From Chamaelirium japonicum (Eukaryota > Streptophyta > Magnoliopsida > Liliales > Melanthiaceae): DNA of 64,000 nt. Of this stretch, positions 54,481 to 64,000 are shown piece after piece. Location: NCBI GenBank assembly GCA_947650365.1, contig CANTAL010000024.1, forward strand, positions 744,001 through 808,000. The letters run 5' to 3'. Both the position numbers and the translations under genes were made by a program. Under the pieces are notes generated by a model that made no database searches, was not told the DNA's origin, and saw only the letters and a list, made by a program, of their open reading frames with translations. Each line of letters begins with the position of its first letter. Position 1 is the first letter of the stretch.

Positions 54481-55315
54481 CTTCTTATTATTTAATTAAT
54501 TTAATTAGTTTAATAAATTAAATTATTAAATAATTATATAATTAAATAAATATTTATTTATCCATATAAATAAATAACTAAATTATTTAAATAATTTTTT
54601 TTATTTAAATATTAAAATAAATAAATATTTATTTGATTATTTAAAAAAATATTAAGTTATTTAAAAAATATTTTATCATTTATATATTCAAATAATTAAC
54701 TAATTATTTAAATAACAAGTAAATAGTTATTAAATTATTTTTTATTTTATTACTTAATTAAATAATTAATTTTTTTATTAATTTTAATTAAAATTTCATA
54801 ATTTAATAAAATAATTATTTAATGATTTAATTATTTAATTACATAATAATTTATTTTATTATTATTTATTTAACTATAAAATTATTTCATAATTAAATTA
54901 TTTATTTGTTTTTGTAAATAATCTATTTAATATATTTCTTCACTAAATAAGTTTTTAAATAATTAAATATTAGATTAATTTTTTAATAATTTAATAATAA
55001 AATAATATTTTAAGAAATACCAATGAAAATAAATAAATTAAGTAAGTATATAATTAAACTATTATTTCTTTATTTAATAATTTAAATAATTAAATAGTTA
55101 GCTAATTTAAATATTTAATAATATAATAATAATAATAAATAAATAAGTTTAATTAAATAACTATATAATTAAATAAGTAAAAAATTTAATTATTTTATTA
55201 AAAATTAAATTATTAAATTATTTAATATATTAAATTATTTAATAATTAAATAAATTATTAATTTAATTAAAAAAAATTTAGTAATATTACTATGATAATC
55301 ATAATAACGTTGACA
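54481..55315. repeat. AT-rich block in copy 1
   Basis: More than 800 bp composed almost only of A and T, mostly permutations of TTAAT, AATAATTAAATA and TTATTTAA. It is introduced by a non-AT leader (GTGGATAGCC, AACAGTTGTAATG) and closed by CTATGATAATCATAATAACG. No coding potential and no clear terminal repeats. It could be a matrix-attachment-type region or an old AT-rich element; neither can be shown from the sequence. Confidence 0.85.
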
Positions 55316-55624
55316 TAGTACTATTGAGAAGAGGAGTTTTGGAATTTATATTCCTTCTTACTTCACACCTTTACCTGTGGCTGATGGATTTGAGTAGGAC
55401 TTCTTCTCTCTTCATTTATCTCTCCGTTCTCTTCTTTTTTCTTATCTCTCTTCTGTGGAGTTTTGGAATTTAGATTCCTTCTTACTTCACACCTATATAT
55501 ATGGCCAATGGATTAGAGTAGAACTTGTTCTCTCTTCTCTCTACGTTTATCTCTTCGTTTTCTTCTCTCTTTTCTGTCTTCGTTTTCCTTTCTATTTTCT
55601 TGTGACTGGTCGGTTGGGCTCGAA

Positions 55625-55765
55625 ATATTTGTGCTGATAATATATTATGAGATAAGAGAAAGATAGAGCCGTCAAACATGCCCCACCCTAAAGGGGTCGT
55701 ATATTACTTATAAAGTAAGCTTACTTAGGGCCTAAGCAATCTATAGGAAACCGTAATCTATGGGA
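55625..55765 (-). promoter_or_regulatory. Module core, minus sense
   Basis: GTGCTGATAA at 55631, ATATTACTTATAAAG near 55701, and AAACCGTAAT at the telobox position (one mismatch). Confidence 0.28.
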
Positions 55766-56034
55766 GAAGAGATAAGAGAATAGAGAGATTTAATTATATT
55801 ATTGAGAAGTAGAGTTTGGGAATTTTTATTCCTTCTTACTTAACAACTATACCCGTGGCAAATGGACTGGAGCAAGACTTCTTCTCTCTTATCTCTTCAT
55901 TTATCTCTTCGTTCTCTTCTCTCTCCTTCTCTCTTCTTCTCTCTCTTCTGTCTTTATTTCTCTCTCCATTTTTTAATGACTGGTCCATTGGGCTCGACAT
56001 GTTCGTGCAGATAACGTATTGTGAGATGGGGGAT

Positions 56035-56217
56035 TGCTTATATATTTTATTTATTTTATTTATTTCAATAAATATTTCTTTAAATATTATAAAGTGTATC
56101 GTTTCTTTAAATATTTAAATAGTATCATTTCAATTTTATTATTTAAATATTTAATTATAAAACATTTTATATTTATTAAATAATTTATATTAATTTATAA
56201 GCAAAAGAAATATTTTA
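56035..56217. repeat. Small AT segment in copy 1
   Basis: TATATTTTATTTATTTTATT at 56041, then TTTCTTTAAATATTTAAATA, interrupts a minus module just after GTGAGATGGGGGATT. The flanking module resumes at about 56218. Confidence 0.75.
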
Positions 56218-56522
56218 TTTCTCTTCTTCTCTCTTTATTTATCTCCCCATTCTCTTCTCTCTTCTTCTCTCTCTTTTGTCTTCGTTTCTTGCACCATTTT
56301 CTTGTGACTGGTTAGCTAGGCTCGATATGTTCGTGCTGATAATGTATTGTGAGAAGAGAGAAGAGAACGGAAAGAACAATTTAGAGAGAAAAAAGAAGAA
56401 GTCTTACTCCAGTCCATTCACCACGGGTATATGAGTGAAGTAAAAAGGAATCTAAATTCCAAAACTCCACTTCTCAATAATATAATTAAATATCTCCGTT
56501 CTCTTCCCTATTCTCCCATGGA

Positions 56523-56650
56523 TTAGGGTTTCCCATAGATTACTTAGGCCCTAAGTAAGCTTACCCTATAAATAAATATGATCTCTTTATAGTGGGGCAT
56601 GTTTGATGGCTCTCTCTTTCTCCCATCTCATAATTTGTTATTAGTATGAA
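56523..56650 (+). promoter_or_regulatory. Module core, plus sense
   Basis: TTAGGGTTT at 56523, CTATAAATAAATATG from 56566, and a weakened GTTATTAGTATG at about 56638. Confidence 0.3.
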
Positions 56651-57570
56651 CAAAGAGAAAAGAAAAAAAAAGTCCTACTCCAGTCCATTCGCCATGGGTA
56701 TAAGTGTGAAGTAAGAAGGAATATAAATTCCAAAACTCTACTTCTCAATAGCATCATCTCAAAGTTATTATGATTATCATAGTAAATTCCAAAACTCTCT
56801 TCATTTTAATTAAATAATTAATTTAATTAAAAAAATTATAGTAATATTATCAATACGAAAAGAGAAGAAATCCTGCTCTAGTCCGTTAGCCATGGGTATA
56901 CGTATGAAGTAAGAAGGAATCTAAATTACAAAACTCTACTTCTCAATATTTATATGACCCCTTTAGGGTGGGGCACATTTGATGGCTCTCTCTTTCGTCC
57001 ACTTCAGAATATGTTATCAGAATGAACATATTAAGCCCAGTCTACCAGTCAAATAAAAATGGAGAGAGAAATGAACACAGAAGAAAGAGAAGAAGAGACA
57101 AGAGAAAACGGAGAGAAAAACAAAGACAGAAGAGAAAAGAAGAGAGAAGAGAATAAAGAGATAAACGAAGAGAGAAGAAGTCCTGCTCTAGTCCATTATC
57201 CATGAGTATAGGTGTGAAGTAAGATAGAATCTAAATTTAAAAACTCAACTTCTCAATATTTATACGACCCCTTTAGGGTGGTGCACATTTGACGGCTCTC
57301 TCTTTCTCCTATCTCACAACACATTATCAGTATAAACATGTCGAGCCTAGCCGATCAGTTATAAGAAAACGGAGATAGAGAAAAAACAGAAGAGAGAGAA
57401 CAAAATAGAAAAAAACAGAGAGATAAACGAAGAGAAAAGAGAGAAGAAGTCCTACTACAGTCCATTGGCCAGAGGTCTAGGTATGAAGTAAGAAGTAATC
57501 TAAATTCCAAAACTCTACTTCTCCATAATATAATTAAATATCTCCTTTCTCCTCTCTCTTCTCCTATGGA

Positions 57571-57710
57571 TTATGATTTCCCATAGACTGCTTAGACCCT
57601 AAGTAAGCTTACTCTATAAATAATAAATAATATATGACCTCTTTAGGGTAGTGCACATTTGATAGCTCTCTCTTTCTCCCATCTCAATATATGTTATCAG
57701 TACGAACATG
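57571..57710 (+). promoter_or_regulatory. Module core, plus sense
   Basis: TTATGATTT replaces the telobox at 57571, CTATAAATAATAAATAAT starts near 57614 with an extra AATAAAT step, and GTTATCAGTACG lies at 57693. The same extra step is found in the partner at 62990, which supports their pairing in the large duplication. Confidence 0.3.
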
Positions 57711-59509
57711 TCGTGCCCAGCTGACCAGTCGTAAGAAAACGGAGAAAGAAACGAAGATATAAGTAAAGTTTTGGATTCGAGTAGGACTTTTTCTTTTTCT
57801 CTCTTTATTTATCTCTCTATTCTCTTTCCTCTTCTTCTCTCTCTTCTGTTCATTTTTTGAATTTAGATTCCTTCTTACTTTACACCTATACCCATGGCCA
57901 ATGGATTGGAGCAAGACTTCTTCTTTCTTTTCTTTTTGTTTATCTCTCCGTTCACTTCTATCTTCTTCTCTCTCTTCTGTCTTTGTTTCTCACTCTATTT
58001 TCTAATAACTGGTCGACTGGGCTCGATATATTCGTGCTGATAACGTATTATGAGATGGGAGAAAGAGAGAGCCATCACACGTGCCCTACCCTAAAGGGGT
58101 CGTATAAATATTAAGAAGTGGAGTTTTGGAATTTAGATTCTTTCTTACTTCACACTTATACCCATGGCCAATGGATTGGAGCAGGATTTCTTCTCTCTTC
58201 CCTCTTCGTTTATCTCTCCATTCTCTTCTATCTTTTTCTCTTTCTTTTATCTTTGTTTCTCTCTCTATTTTCTTGTGACTAGTCGGTTGGGCTCAATATG
58301 TTCGTGCTGATAACGTGTTGTGAGAAAAGAGAAGAGGACCTAAATAAATTAATATAAATCTCTCTAGTTTTAATAATTAAATAGAAGTCTGCCCTTATCT
58401 TCTCTCTTCTGTGGAGTTTTAGAGTTAAGATTCCTTATTACTTCATACCTATACCTGTGGCCAATGGACTAGAGCAATACTTCTTCTCTCTTCTCTCTTT
58501 GTTAATCTCTACATTCTCTTCTCGATTCTTCTCTCTCTTCTCTATTCTCCGTTTTTTTCTCTTTTCTTCTCTCTCTTCTATGAAGTTTTGGAATTTAGAT
58601 TCCTTCGTACTTCGCACCTATACCCTTGGCCAATAGATTGGAGCAAGACTACTTTTGCCCTTTTCTCTTCGTTTATCTCTCCGTTTTCTTCTCTCTTCTA
58701 ACTAAAAAATTTAATTAAATAATATAATTATTTAATTGAGGGAAAAACTAAGACAGAAGAGAAAGAACAAGAGAGAAGAGAACAGAGAGATTAATAAAAA
58801 AAAAAGAGAGAAGAGAGAAGAAGTCCTGCTCTAGTCCATTAGCCATGGGTATAGGTATGAAGTAAGAAGGAATCTAAATTCTAAAACTACACAGAAAAGA
58901 GAAAAGAAGAGAAAAGATAATGAAAAGATATATAAAGATATAAGTGGAGTTTTGGAATTTAGATTTTTTGTTACTTCACACCTATACCCGTGGATAATGG
59001 ACTGGACCAGGACTTCTTCTTTCTTCTCTCTTTATTTATCTCTCTGTTCTTTTCTCTTTGCTTCTCTCTTTTCTGTGGAGTTTTGGAATTTAGATTCCTT
59101 CTTACTTTACACCTATACCCATGGCCAATGGACTGGAGCAGGACTTCTTCTCTCTTCTCTCTTCGTTTATCTCTCCGTTCTCTTCTTTCTTCTTCTCTCT
59201 CTTTGATTTTCGTTTCTCTCTCCGTTTTCTTATGACTGGTCGGTTGGGCTCGATATTTTTGTGCTGATAAAATATTGTAAGGTAGAAGAAAGAAGAGAAT
59301 GGGGAGATTTAATTATATTATTGAGAAGTGGAGTTTCGGAATTTAGATTCCTTTTTACTTCACACCTATCCCCGTGGCCAATGGACTAAAGCAGGACTTC
59401 TTCTCTTTTCTCTCTTCGTTTATCTCTTCGTTATCTTCTCTCATCTTCTCTCTCTTCTGTCTTCATTTCTCTCTCCGTTTTCTTATGACTGGTCGGCTGG
59501 GCTCGATAT

Positions 59510-59697
59510 GTTCGTGCTGATAACGTGTTATGAGATAGGAAAAAAAAAGAGTTGTCAAACGTGTCCCACCCTAAAAGGGTCATATATTATTTATAGAGTA
59601 AGCTTACTTAGGGTCTAAGCAATCTATGGGAAAGGGGTCGTATATTATTTATAGGGTAACCTTACTTTGGGCCTAAGCAATATATAGGAAACCATAA
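59510..59697 (-). promoter_or_regulatory. Module core with doubled TATA section
   Basis: GTGCTGATAA at 59514, TATA-like sections starting at 59579 and 59637, and AAACCATAAT in place of the telobox. It is the partner of the core at 54155. Confidence 0.3.
59579..59694 (-). repeat. 58-bp tandem duplication, second copy
   Basis: The same doubling as at 54223, with starts at 59579 and 59637. It is shared by both 5.36-kb copies and so is older than the large duplication. Confidence 0.9.
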
Positions 59698-59835
59698 TCC
59701 ATAGAAGAGATCAGATGGTGGATAGCCATCCCCTCGAATGATCTTAGAACAGTTGTAATGTTTTAAATTTTTTTAAAGAAAAATATAAATTATTTTTAAA
59801 ATAAAAATTCAGATTACCTCATCTTCCTTCTTTAC

Positions 59836-60645
59836 TTCCTATTATTTAATTAATTTAATTAGTTTAATAAATTAAATAATTAAATAACTAAATAATTAAA
59901 TAATTAAATAAATATTTAATTATTTATATAATTAAATAACAAAATTATTTAAATAATTTATTTATTATTTAAATATTCAAATAAATAAATATTTATTTGA
60001 TTACTTCAAAAAATATAATGTTATTTTAAATAATATTTTATTATTTATATATTCAAATAATTAACTAATTATTTAAATAATAAGTAAATAGTTATATAAT
60101 TTATTTTTAATTTTATTATTTAAATAAATAAATAATTTTTTAATTAATTTCAATATATATTTTATAATTTAATAAAATATTTATATAATTATTTAATTAC
60201 ATAATAATTAATTTTATTATTATTTATTTAACTATAAAATTAATTAATATTTAAATTATTTTTTATTTTATTTAATAATTTATTTAATATATTTCTTTGC
60301 TAAATAAGTTTTTAAATATTTAAATAATTGACTAATTATTTAACTATTTCAAAATAAAATAATATTTTATAAAATAACTAATAAAATAAAATAATTAATT
60401 AATTTTATAATTAAATCAATATTTCTTTATTTAATAATTAAAATAATTAAATCGGTACATAATTTAATTATTTAATAATATAATAAAAAATAAATAATTA
60501 AAATAATTAAATAAGTTAAAAAAATTAATTATTTTATGAAAACCATAAATATTAAATTATTTAAATAATTTAATAATTAAATAAATAATTAATTTAATTA
60601 AAAAAAATTATAATAACATTACTATGATAATCATAATAACGTTGA
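59836..60645. repeat. AT-rich block in copy 2
   Basis: Partner of the block at 54481, with the same leader and the same closing sequence. The interior has diverged more than the module sequence around it, mainly by small length changes in A/T runs, as expected for slippage-prone DNA. Confidence 0.85.
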
Positions 60646-60974
60646 GATGATACTATTGAGAAGTGGAGTTTTGAAATTTAGATTCCTTCTTACTTCACAC
60701 CTATACCCGTGGCCAATGGACTTGAGCTGGACTTTTTCTCTCTTCTCTCTTCATTTATCACTTCGTTCTCTTCTCTCTTATTCTTATCTTTTATGGAGTT
60801 TTGGAATTTAGATTCCTTCTTAATTCACACCTATACATATGGCAAATGGACTGGAGCAGGACTTCTTATCTTTTCTCTCTTCATTTATCTCTTTTTTCTC
60901 TTCTCTCTTCTTCTCTCTCTTCTGTTTTTGTTTCTCTCATCATTTTTTTGTAATTGGTTGGCTGAGCTTAACTT

Positions 60975-61110
60975 GTTCGTACTGATAACATAATATGTGA
61001 TGGGAGAAAAAGAGAGCCGTCATATATGCCGCACCCTAAAGGGGTCATATATTATTTATAGAGTAAGCTTACTTAATGCCTAAGGAATCTATAGGAAATC
61101 CTAATCCATG
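60975..61110 (-). promoter_or_regulatory. Module core, minus sense
   Basis: GTACTGATAA at 60979, ATATTATTTATAGAG near 61049, and GAAATCCTAATCC in place of the telobox. It is the partner of the core at 55625. Confidence 0.28.
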
Positions 61111-61369
61111 GGAGAAGAGAGAAGAGAATGGAGAGATTTAATTATATTATTAAGAAGTGGAGTTTTGGAATTTAGATTCCTTCTTACTTCACACCTATAC
61201 CCGTGGTGAATGGACTGAAGCAGGACTTCTTCTCTCTTCTCTCTTTGTTTATCTCTCCGTTCTCTTCTCTCTCATTCTCTCTCTTCTATCTTCGTTTCTC
61301 TTTGTTTTTTGGTGACTCGTCTGCTGGGCTCAACATGTTCATGCTGATAACGTATTGTGAGATGGGAGA

Positions 61370-61545
61370 TTACTTATATATTTTATTTATTTTAATTAAT
61401 ATTTGTTCAAATATTATAAAGAATATTATTTCTTTAAATATTTAAATAGTATCATCTCAATGTTATTATTTAAATATTAAATTATAAAACATTACATAAT
61501 TATTAAATAATTTATATAAATTTATGAGCATGAATAATATTTTAT
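61370..61545. repeat. Small AT segment in copy 2
   Basis: Partner of the segment at 56035, with TATATTTTATTTATTTTA from 61377 and the same TTTAAATATTTAAATAGTAT core. Confidence 0.75.
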
Positions 61546-61846
61546 TTCTCTTCTCCTCTCTTTATTTATCTCTCCGTTCTCTTCTCTCTTCTTCTCTCTC
61601 TTCTGTCTTCGTTTCTCGCACCGTTTTCTTGTGGCTGGTCGGTTGGGCTCGATATGTTCGTGCTGATAACGTGTTGTGAGAAAAGAGAAGAGAACAAAAA
61701 GATAAATGAAGAGAGAAGAGAGATGTCTTACTCCAATCCACTCACCAAGGGTATTGGTGTGAAGTAAGAAGGAATCTAAATTCCAAAACTCTACTTCTCA
61801 ATAATATAATTAAATCTCTCCGTTCTCTTATTTCTTTTCCCATGGA

Positions 61847-61985
61847 TTAGGGTTTCCCATAGATTGCTAAGGTCCTAAGTAAGCATACCCTATAAATAAT
61901 ATACGACCCTTTTAGGGTGGGGCATGTTTGATGGCTCTCTCTTTCTTCTAACTCACAATACGTTACCAGCATGAACATGTCGAGC
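61847..61985 (+). promoter_or_regulatory. Module core, plus sense
   Basis: TTAGGGTTT at 61847, CTATAAATAATAT at 61890-61902, and GTTACCAGCATG near 61962. This core is among the best kept in the window and is the partner of the one at 56523. Confidence 0.33.
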
Positions 61986-62425
61986 CCAGCCGACTTGTCG
62001 CAAGAAAACGGAGAGAGAAATGAAGACAAAAGAGAGTAGAAAAAAGAAGAAAATGGAGAGATAAATAAAGAGAGAAAAGATAAGAAGTCATGCTCCAGTC
62101 CATTCGCCATGGGAATAGGTGTGAAGTAAGAAGGAATCTAAATTCCAAAACTCTATTTCTCAATAGTATGATCTCAATGTTATTATAATTATCATAGTAA
62201 ATTCCAAAACTCTCTTTATTTTAATTAAACAATTAATTTAATTAAAAAAATTATAGTAACAGGTATAGGTGTAAAGTAAGAAGAAATCTAAATTACAAAA
62301 CTCCATTTCTCAATATTTATATGACCCGTTTAGGGTGGGGCATATTTGATCGATCTTTCTTTCTTCTACCTCACAATATGTTATCAGCACGAATATGTCG
62401 AGCACAGTCTACCAGTCATAAGAAT

Positions 62426-62572
62426 ACGGAGAGAGAAACGAAGACAGAAGAGAGAGAAAAAGAGAGAAGAAAAAACGGAGAGAGAAACGAAGACAGAAAA
62501 GAGAGAAAAAGAGAGAAGAAAAAACAGAGAGAGAAACGAAGACAGAAGAGAGAGAAAAAGAAAGAAGAGAAC
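62426..62572 (+). repeat. 49-bp purine tandem repeat, three copies
   Basis: Units start at 62426, 62475 and 62524 (ACGGAGAGAGAAACGAAGAC, ending in AGAGAGAAGAAAAA). It expands the purine tract of a plus module. The partner region of copy 1 (about 57055-57160) has no clear triple, so the expansion is local. Confidence 0.85.
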
Positions 62573-62989
62573 AAAAAGATAAACGAAGAGAGAAGAAGTC
62601 CTGCTCTATGCCATTGGCTATGGATATAGGCATAAAGTAAGAAGGAATCTAAATTCCAATACTCAACTTCTCAGTATTTATATGACCCCTTTAGGGTAGA
62701 GCATATTTGATGTCTCTTTCTTTCTCCTATCTTACAATATGTTATCAGCATGAACATATCGAGCCCAGCCGATCAATCACAAGAAAACAGAGAGAGAAAT
62801 GATGGCAGAGGAGAAACAACAAGAAAGAAGAAAACGAAGAGATAAACGAAGACAGAAGAGAAAAGAAGTCCTGCTCTAGTTTATTAACCATGGGCCTAGG
62901 TGTGAAGTAAGAAGTAATCTAAATTCCAAAAGTCCACTTCTTAATAATATAATTTACACTCACCATTCTCTTCTCTCTTTTCCCATGGA

Positions 62990-63125
62990 TTAGGGTTTCC
63001 CATAGATTGCTTAGGCCCTAAGTATGCTTACCCTATAAATAATAAATAATTTATGACCCCTTTAGGGTGGGGCACATTTGAGGCTCTCTTTTTCTCTTAT
63101 CTCACAACACGTTATCAGCACGAAT
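62990..63125 (+). promoter_or_regulatory. Module core, plus sense
   Basis: TTAGGGTTT at 62990, CTATAAATAATAAATAAT from 63033, and GTTATCAGCACG at 63111. All three motifs are intact. Confidence 0.33.
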
Positions 63126-64000
63126 ATATCGAGCCCAGCTGACCAGTCATAAGAAAACAGAGAGAGAAACGAGGCCAGAAGTGAAGTTTTGGAATTTAGA
63201 TTCCTTCTTACTTCACACCTATACCCATGGACAAAGGATTAGAGTAGGAATTCTTCTCTCTTGTCTCTTCATTTATCTCTTCGTACTCTTCTCTCTTCTT
63301 CTCTTTCTTTTATGGAGTTTTTGAATTTAGATTCTTTCTTACTTCACACCTATACCCGTGGCCAATGGACTTGAGCAGGACTTCTTATTTATTGTCTCTT
63401 TATTTATCTCTTTGTCCTCTTCTCTCTTCTGTCTTTGTTTCTCTCTCCATTTTCTTATGACTGGTCGGTTGGGCATGACATGTTCGTGTTGATAACGTAT
63501 TATAAGATGGGAGAAATAAAGAGCCGGCACACGTGCTGTACCCTAAAGGGGTCGTATAAATATTAAGAAGTAGAGTTTTGGAATTTAGATTCCTTTTTAC
63601 TTCACACCTATACTCGTGGCGAATGGACTGGAGAAGGACTTCTAATCTCTTAATCTTCGTTTATCTCTCTATTTTTTTCTCTCTTTTTCTCTCTCTTTTG
63701 TCTTTATTTCTTTCTTCGTTTTTTTGTGACTAGTTGGTTGGACTCGACATGTTCGTGTCGATAATGTGTTGTGAGAAGAGAGAAGAGAACCTAAATAAAA
63801 TAATATAAATATCTCTAGATTTAATAATTAAATAGAAGTCTGTTCTTATCTTCTTTCTCTTTTGTAGAGTTTTGGAATTTAGATTCCTTATTACTTCACA
63901 CTTATACCCGTGGCCAATGGATTGGAGCAGAACTTCTTGTATCTTCTCCTTTTGTTTATCTTTACGTTCTCTTCTCTATTCTTCTCTCTCTTCTCTCTTC

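Larger units (their letters stand above)
53958..59310. repeat. 5.36-kb tandem duplication, copy 1
   Basis: Layout: minus module with doubled core (53958-54390), AT-rich block, three minus modules (55323, 55455, 55803), AT segment (56035-56217), minus 56218-56350, plus 56351-57763 with a short AT piece near 56757-56850, then minus copies from 57764 onward. Landmarks pair with copy 2: GTGGATAGCC 54361/59718, TGATAATC 55292/60625, ATCTCAA 56756/62171, and the AATAATTAAATAGAAGTCTG segment near 58370/63820. The offset drifts from 5333 to about 5455, so small indels have accumulated. Confidence 0.85.
50053..64000. repeat. Family of composite ~360-bp modules, both orientations
   Basis: In plus sense a full module runs: ACTTCTCAATAATATAATTA; pyrimidines; TTAGGGTTTCCCATAG; CCTATAAATAATATACGACC; CCTTTAGGGTGGGGCA; CTCTCTCTTTCTCCCATCTC; GTTATCAGCACGAACATGTC; CCGACCAGTC; a purine tract of about 80-130 bases; AGTCCTGCTCCAGTCCATTG; GGTGTGAAGTAAGAAGGAAT; and the end CCAAAACTCCAC. 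Two well-kept minus copies start at 55455 and 60795; the next starts lie 356 and 362 bp on. Many copies are short and keep only the purine tract and the CCATTGGCC end. The core resembles an LTR end plus adjacent leader, so an origin from an LTR element is possible, but no coding region is associated with any copy. Confidence 0.85.
59320..64000. repeat. 5.36-kb tandem duplication, copy 2 (cut by window end)
   Basis: Repeats the layout of copy 1: minus module with doubled core (59325-59700), AT-rich block, minus modules at 60650, 60794 and 61151, AT segment (61370-61545), minus to 61685, plus 61690-63180, then minus modules from 63181 to the end. The region of copy 1 after about 58580 would lie beyond the window. 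Single-base differences are frequent, so the duplication is not recent. Confidence 0.85.

Noticed and set aside
54481-55315. A transposon with terminal inverted repeats in the AT-rich block
   Set aside because: Low complexity gives apparent inverted repeats everywhere. I could not find ends with a matching target-site duplication.
50752-63000. Interstitial telomere repeats (TTTAGGG/CCCTAAA)
   Set aside because: Only single motifs occur, at fixed places in the module (TTAGGGTTT and CCTTTAGGG). There is no tandem run of the 7-bp telomere unit.
50860-63125. GTTATCAGCACG as a definite retrotransposon primer-binding site
   Set aside because: It sits where such a site would be if the core were an LTR end, but it matches the usual initiator-tRNA site of plant elements only in part, and there is no second LTR or coding region to confirm it.
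50175-63530. Many 60-120 residue frames rich in SLFSLYLSL or EKREKKTERE
   Set aside because: These come from the pyrimidine and purine tracts and the constant module ends. The same peptides recur in many copies, in different frames, without a conserved start or length.
1-64000. tRNA or rRNA genes, and conserved host exons
   Set aside because: No cloverleaf-compatible box A/box B pairs, rRNA-like stretches or exon-like coding runs were seen on either strand, apart from repeat-derived frames.

Overview
The window is eukaryotic and non-genic, and most likely comes from a flowering-plant nuclear genome, in repeat-rich heterochromatin. The plant assignment rests on three things: the retrotransposon-like segment after 48946, recurrent telobox-like AAACCCTAAT motifs beside TATA-like boxes, and the overall repeat style. 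No species can be named from this sequence. I found no convincing protein-coding gene, tRNA, rRNA or CRISPR array. All open frames have simple repeat explanations.

Region 1 (1-48945) is one continuous minisatellite array, on the order of 2,000 copies of a 23-bp unit (GATCCATTCTAATTCATTCG + TAC; a 28-bp variant carries an extra 5 bases). It is not a head-to-tail satellite. By eye it is cut into about 65 blocks of alternating orientation, roughly 100 to 2,200 bp long, with about 64 strand switches. Many switches fall in short palindromes built from the unit. Several switch junctions recur with the same unique flanking variants, so inverted junctions have been copied inside larger higher-order duplications with repeat distances of about 4.7 to 6.1 kb.

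Region 2 (48946-50052) is a non-satellite segment of higher complexity that looks like an old, incomplete fragment of a plant LTR retrotransposon. It holds a PPT-like purine run, a TATA-like box, two stem-loops and a GC-rich 43-bp tandem repeat.

Region 3 (50053-64000) is a second repeat family. The module is about 360 bp and composite: a telobox/TATA/GTTATCAGCACG core, a long purine tract (pyrimidine on the other strand), and a conserved CCATTGGCCAC...AATTCCAAAACTCCAC end. It occurs in both orientations, in full and truncated copies. It is duplicated at several nested scales: 49 and 58 bp, about 360 bp, about 1.5 kb (51141-52665 against 52666-53957) and about 5.36 kb (53958 to about 59310 against about 59320-64000). 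Each 5.36-kb copy carries an extremely AT-rich block.

Nothing here works together as genes. The unifying theme is repeat turnover: in both repeat families, inverted junctions form and are then copied by tandem or segmental duplication. All coordinates, and the block list in particular, were read by eye and should be taken as accurate to roughly 10 bp.
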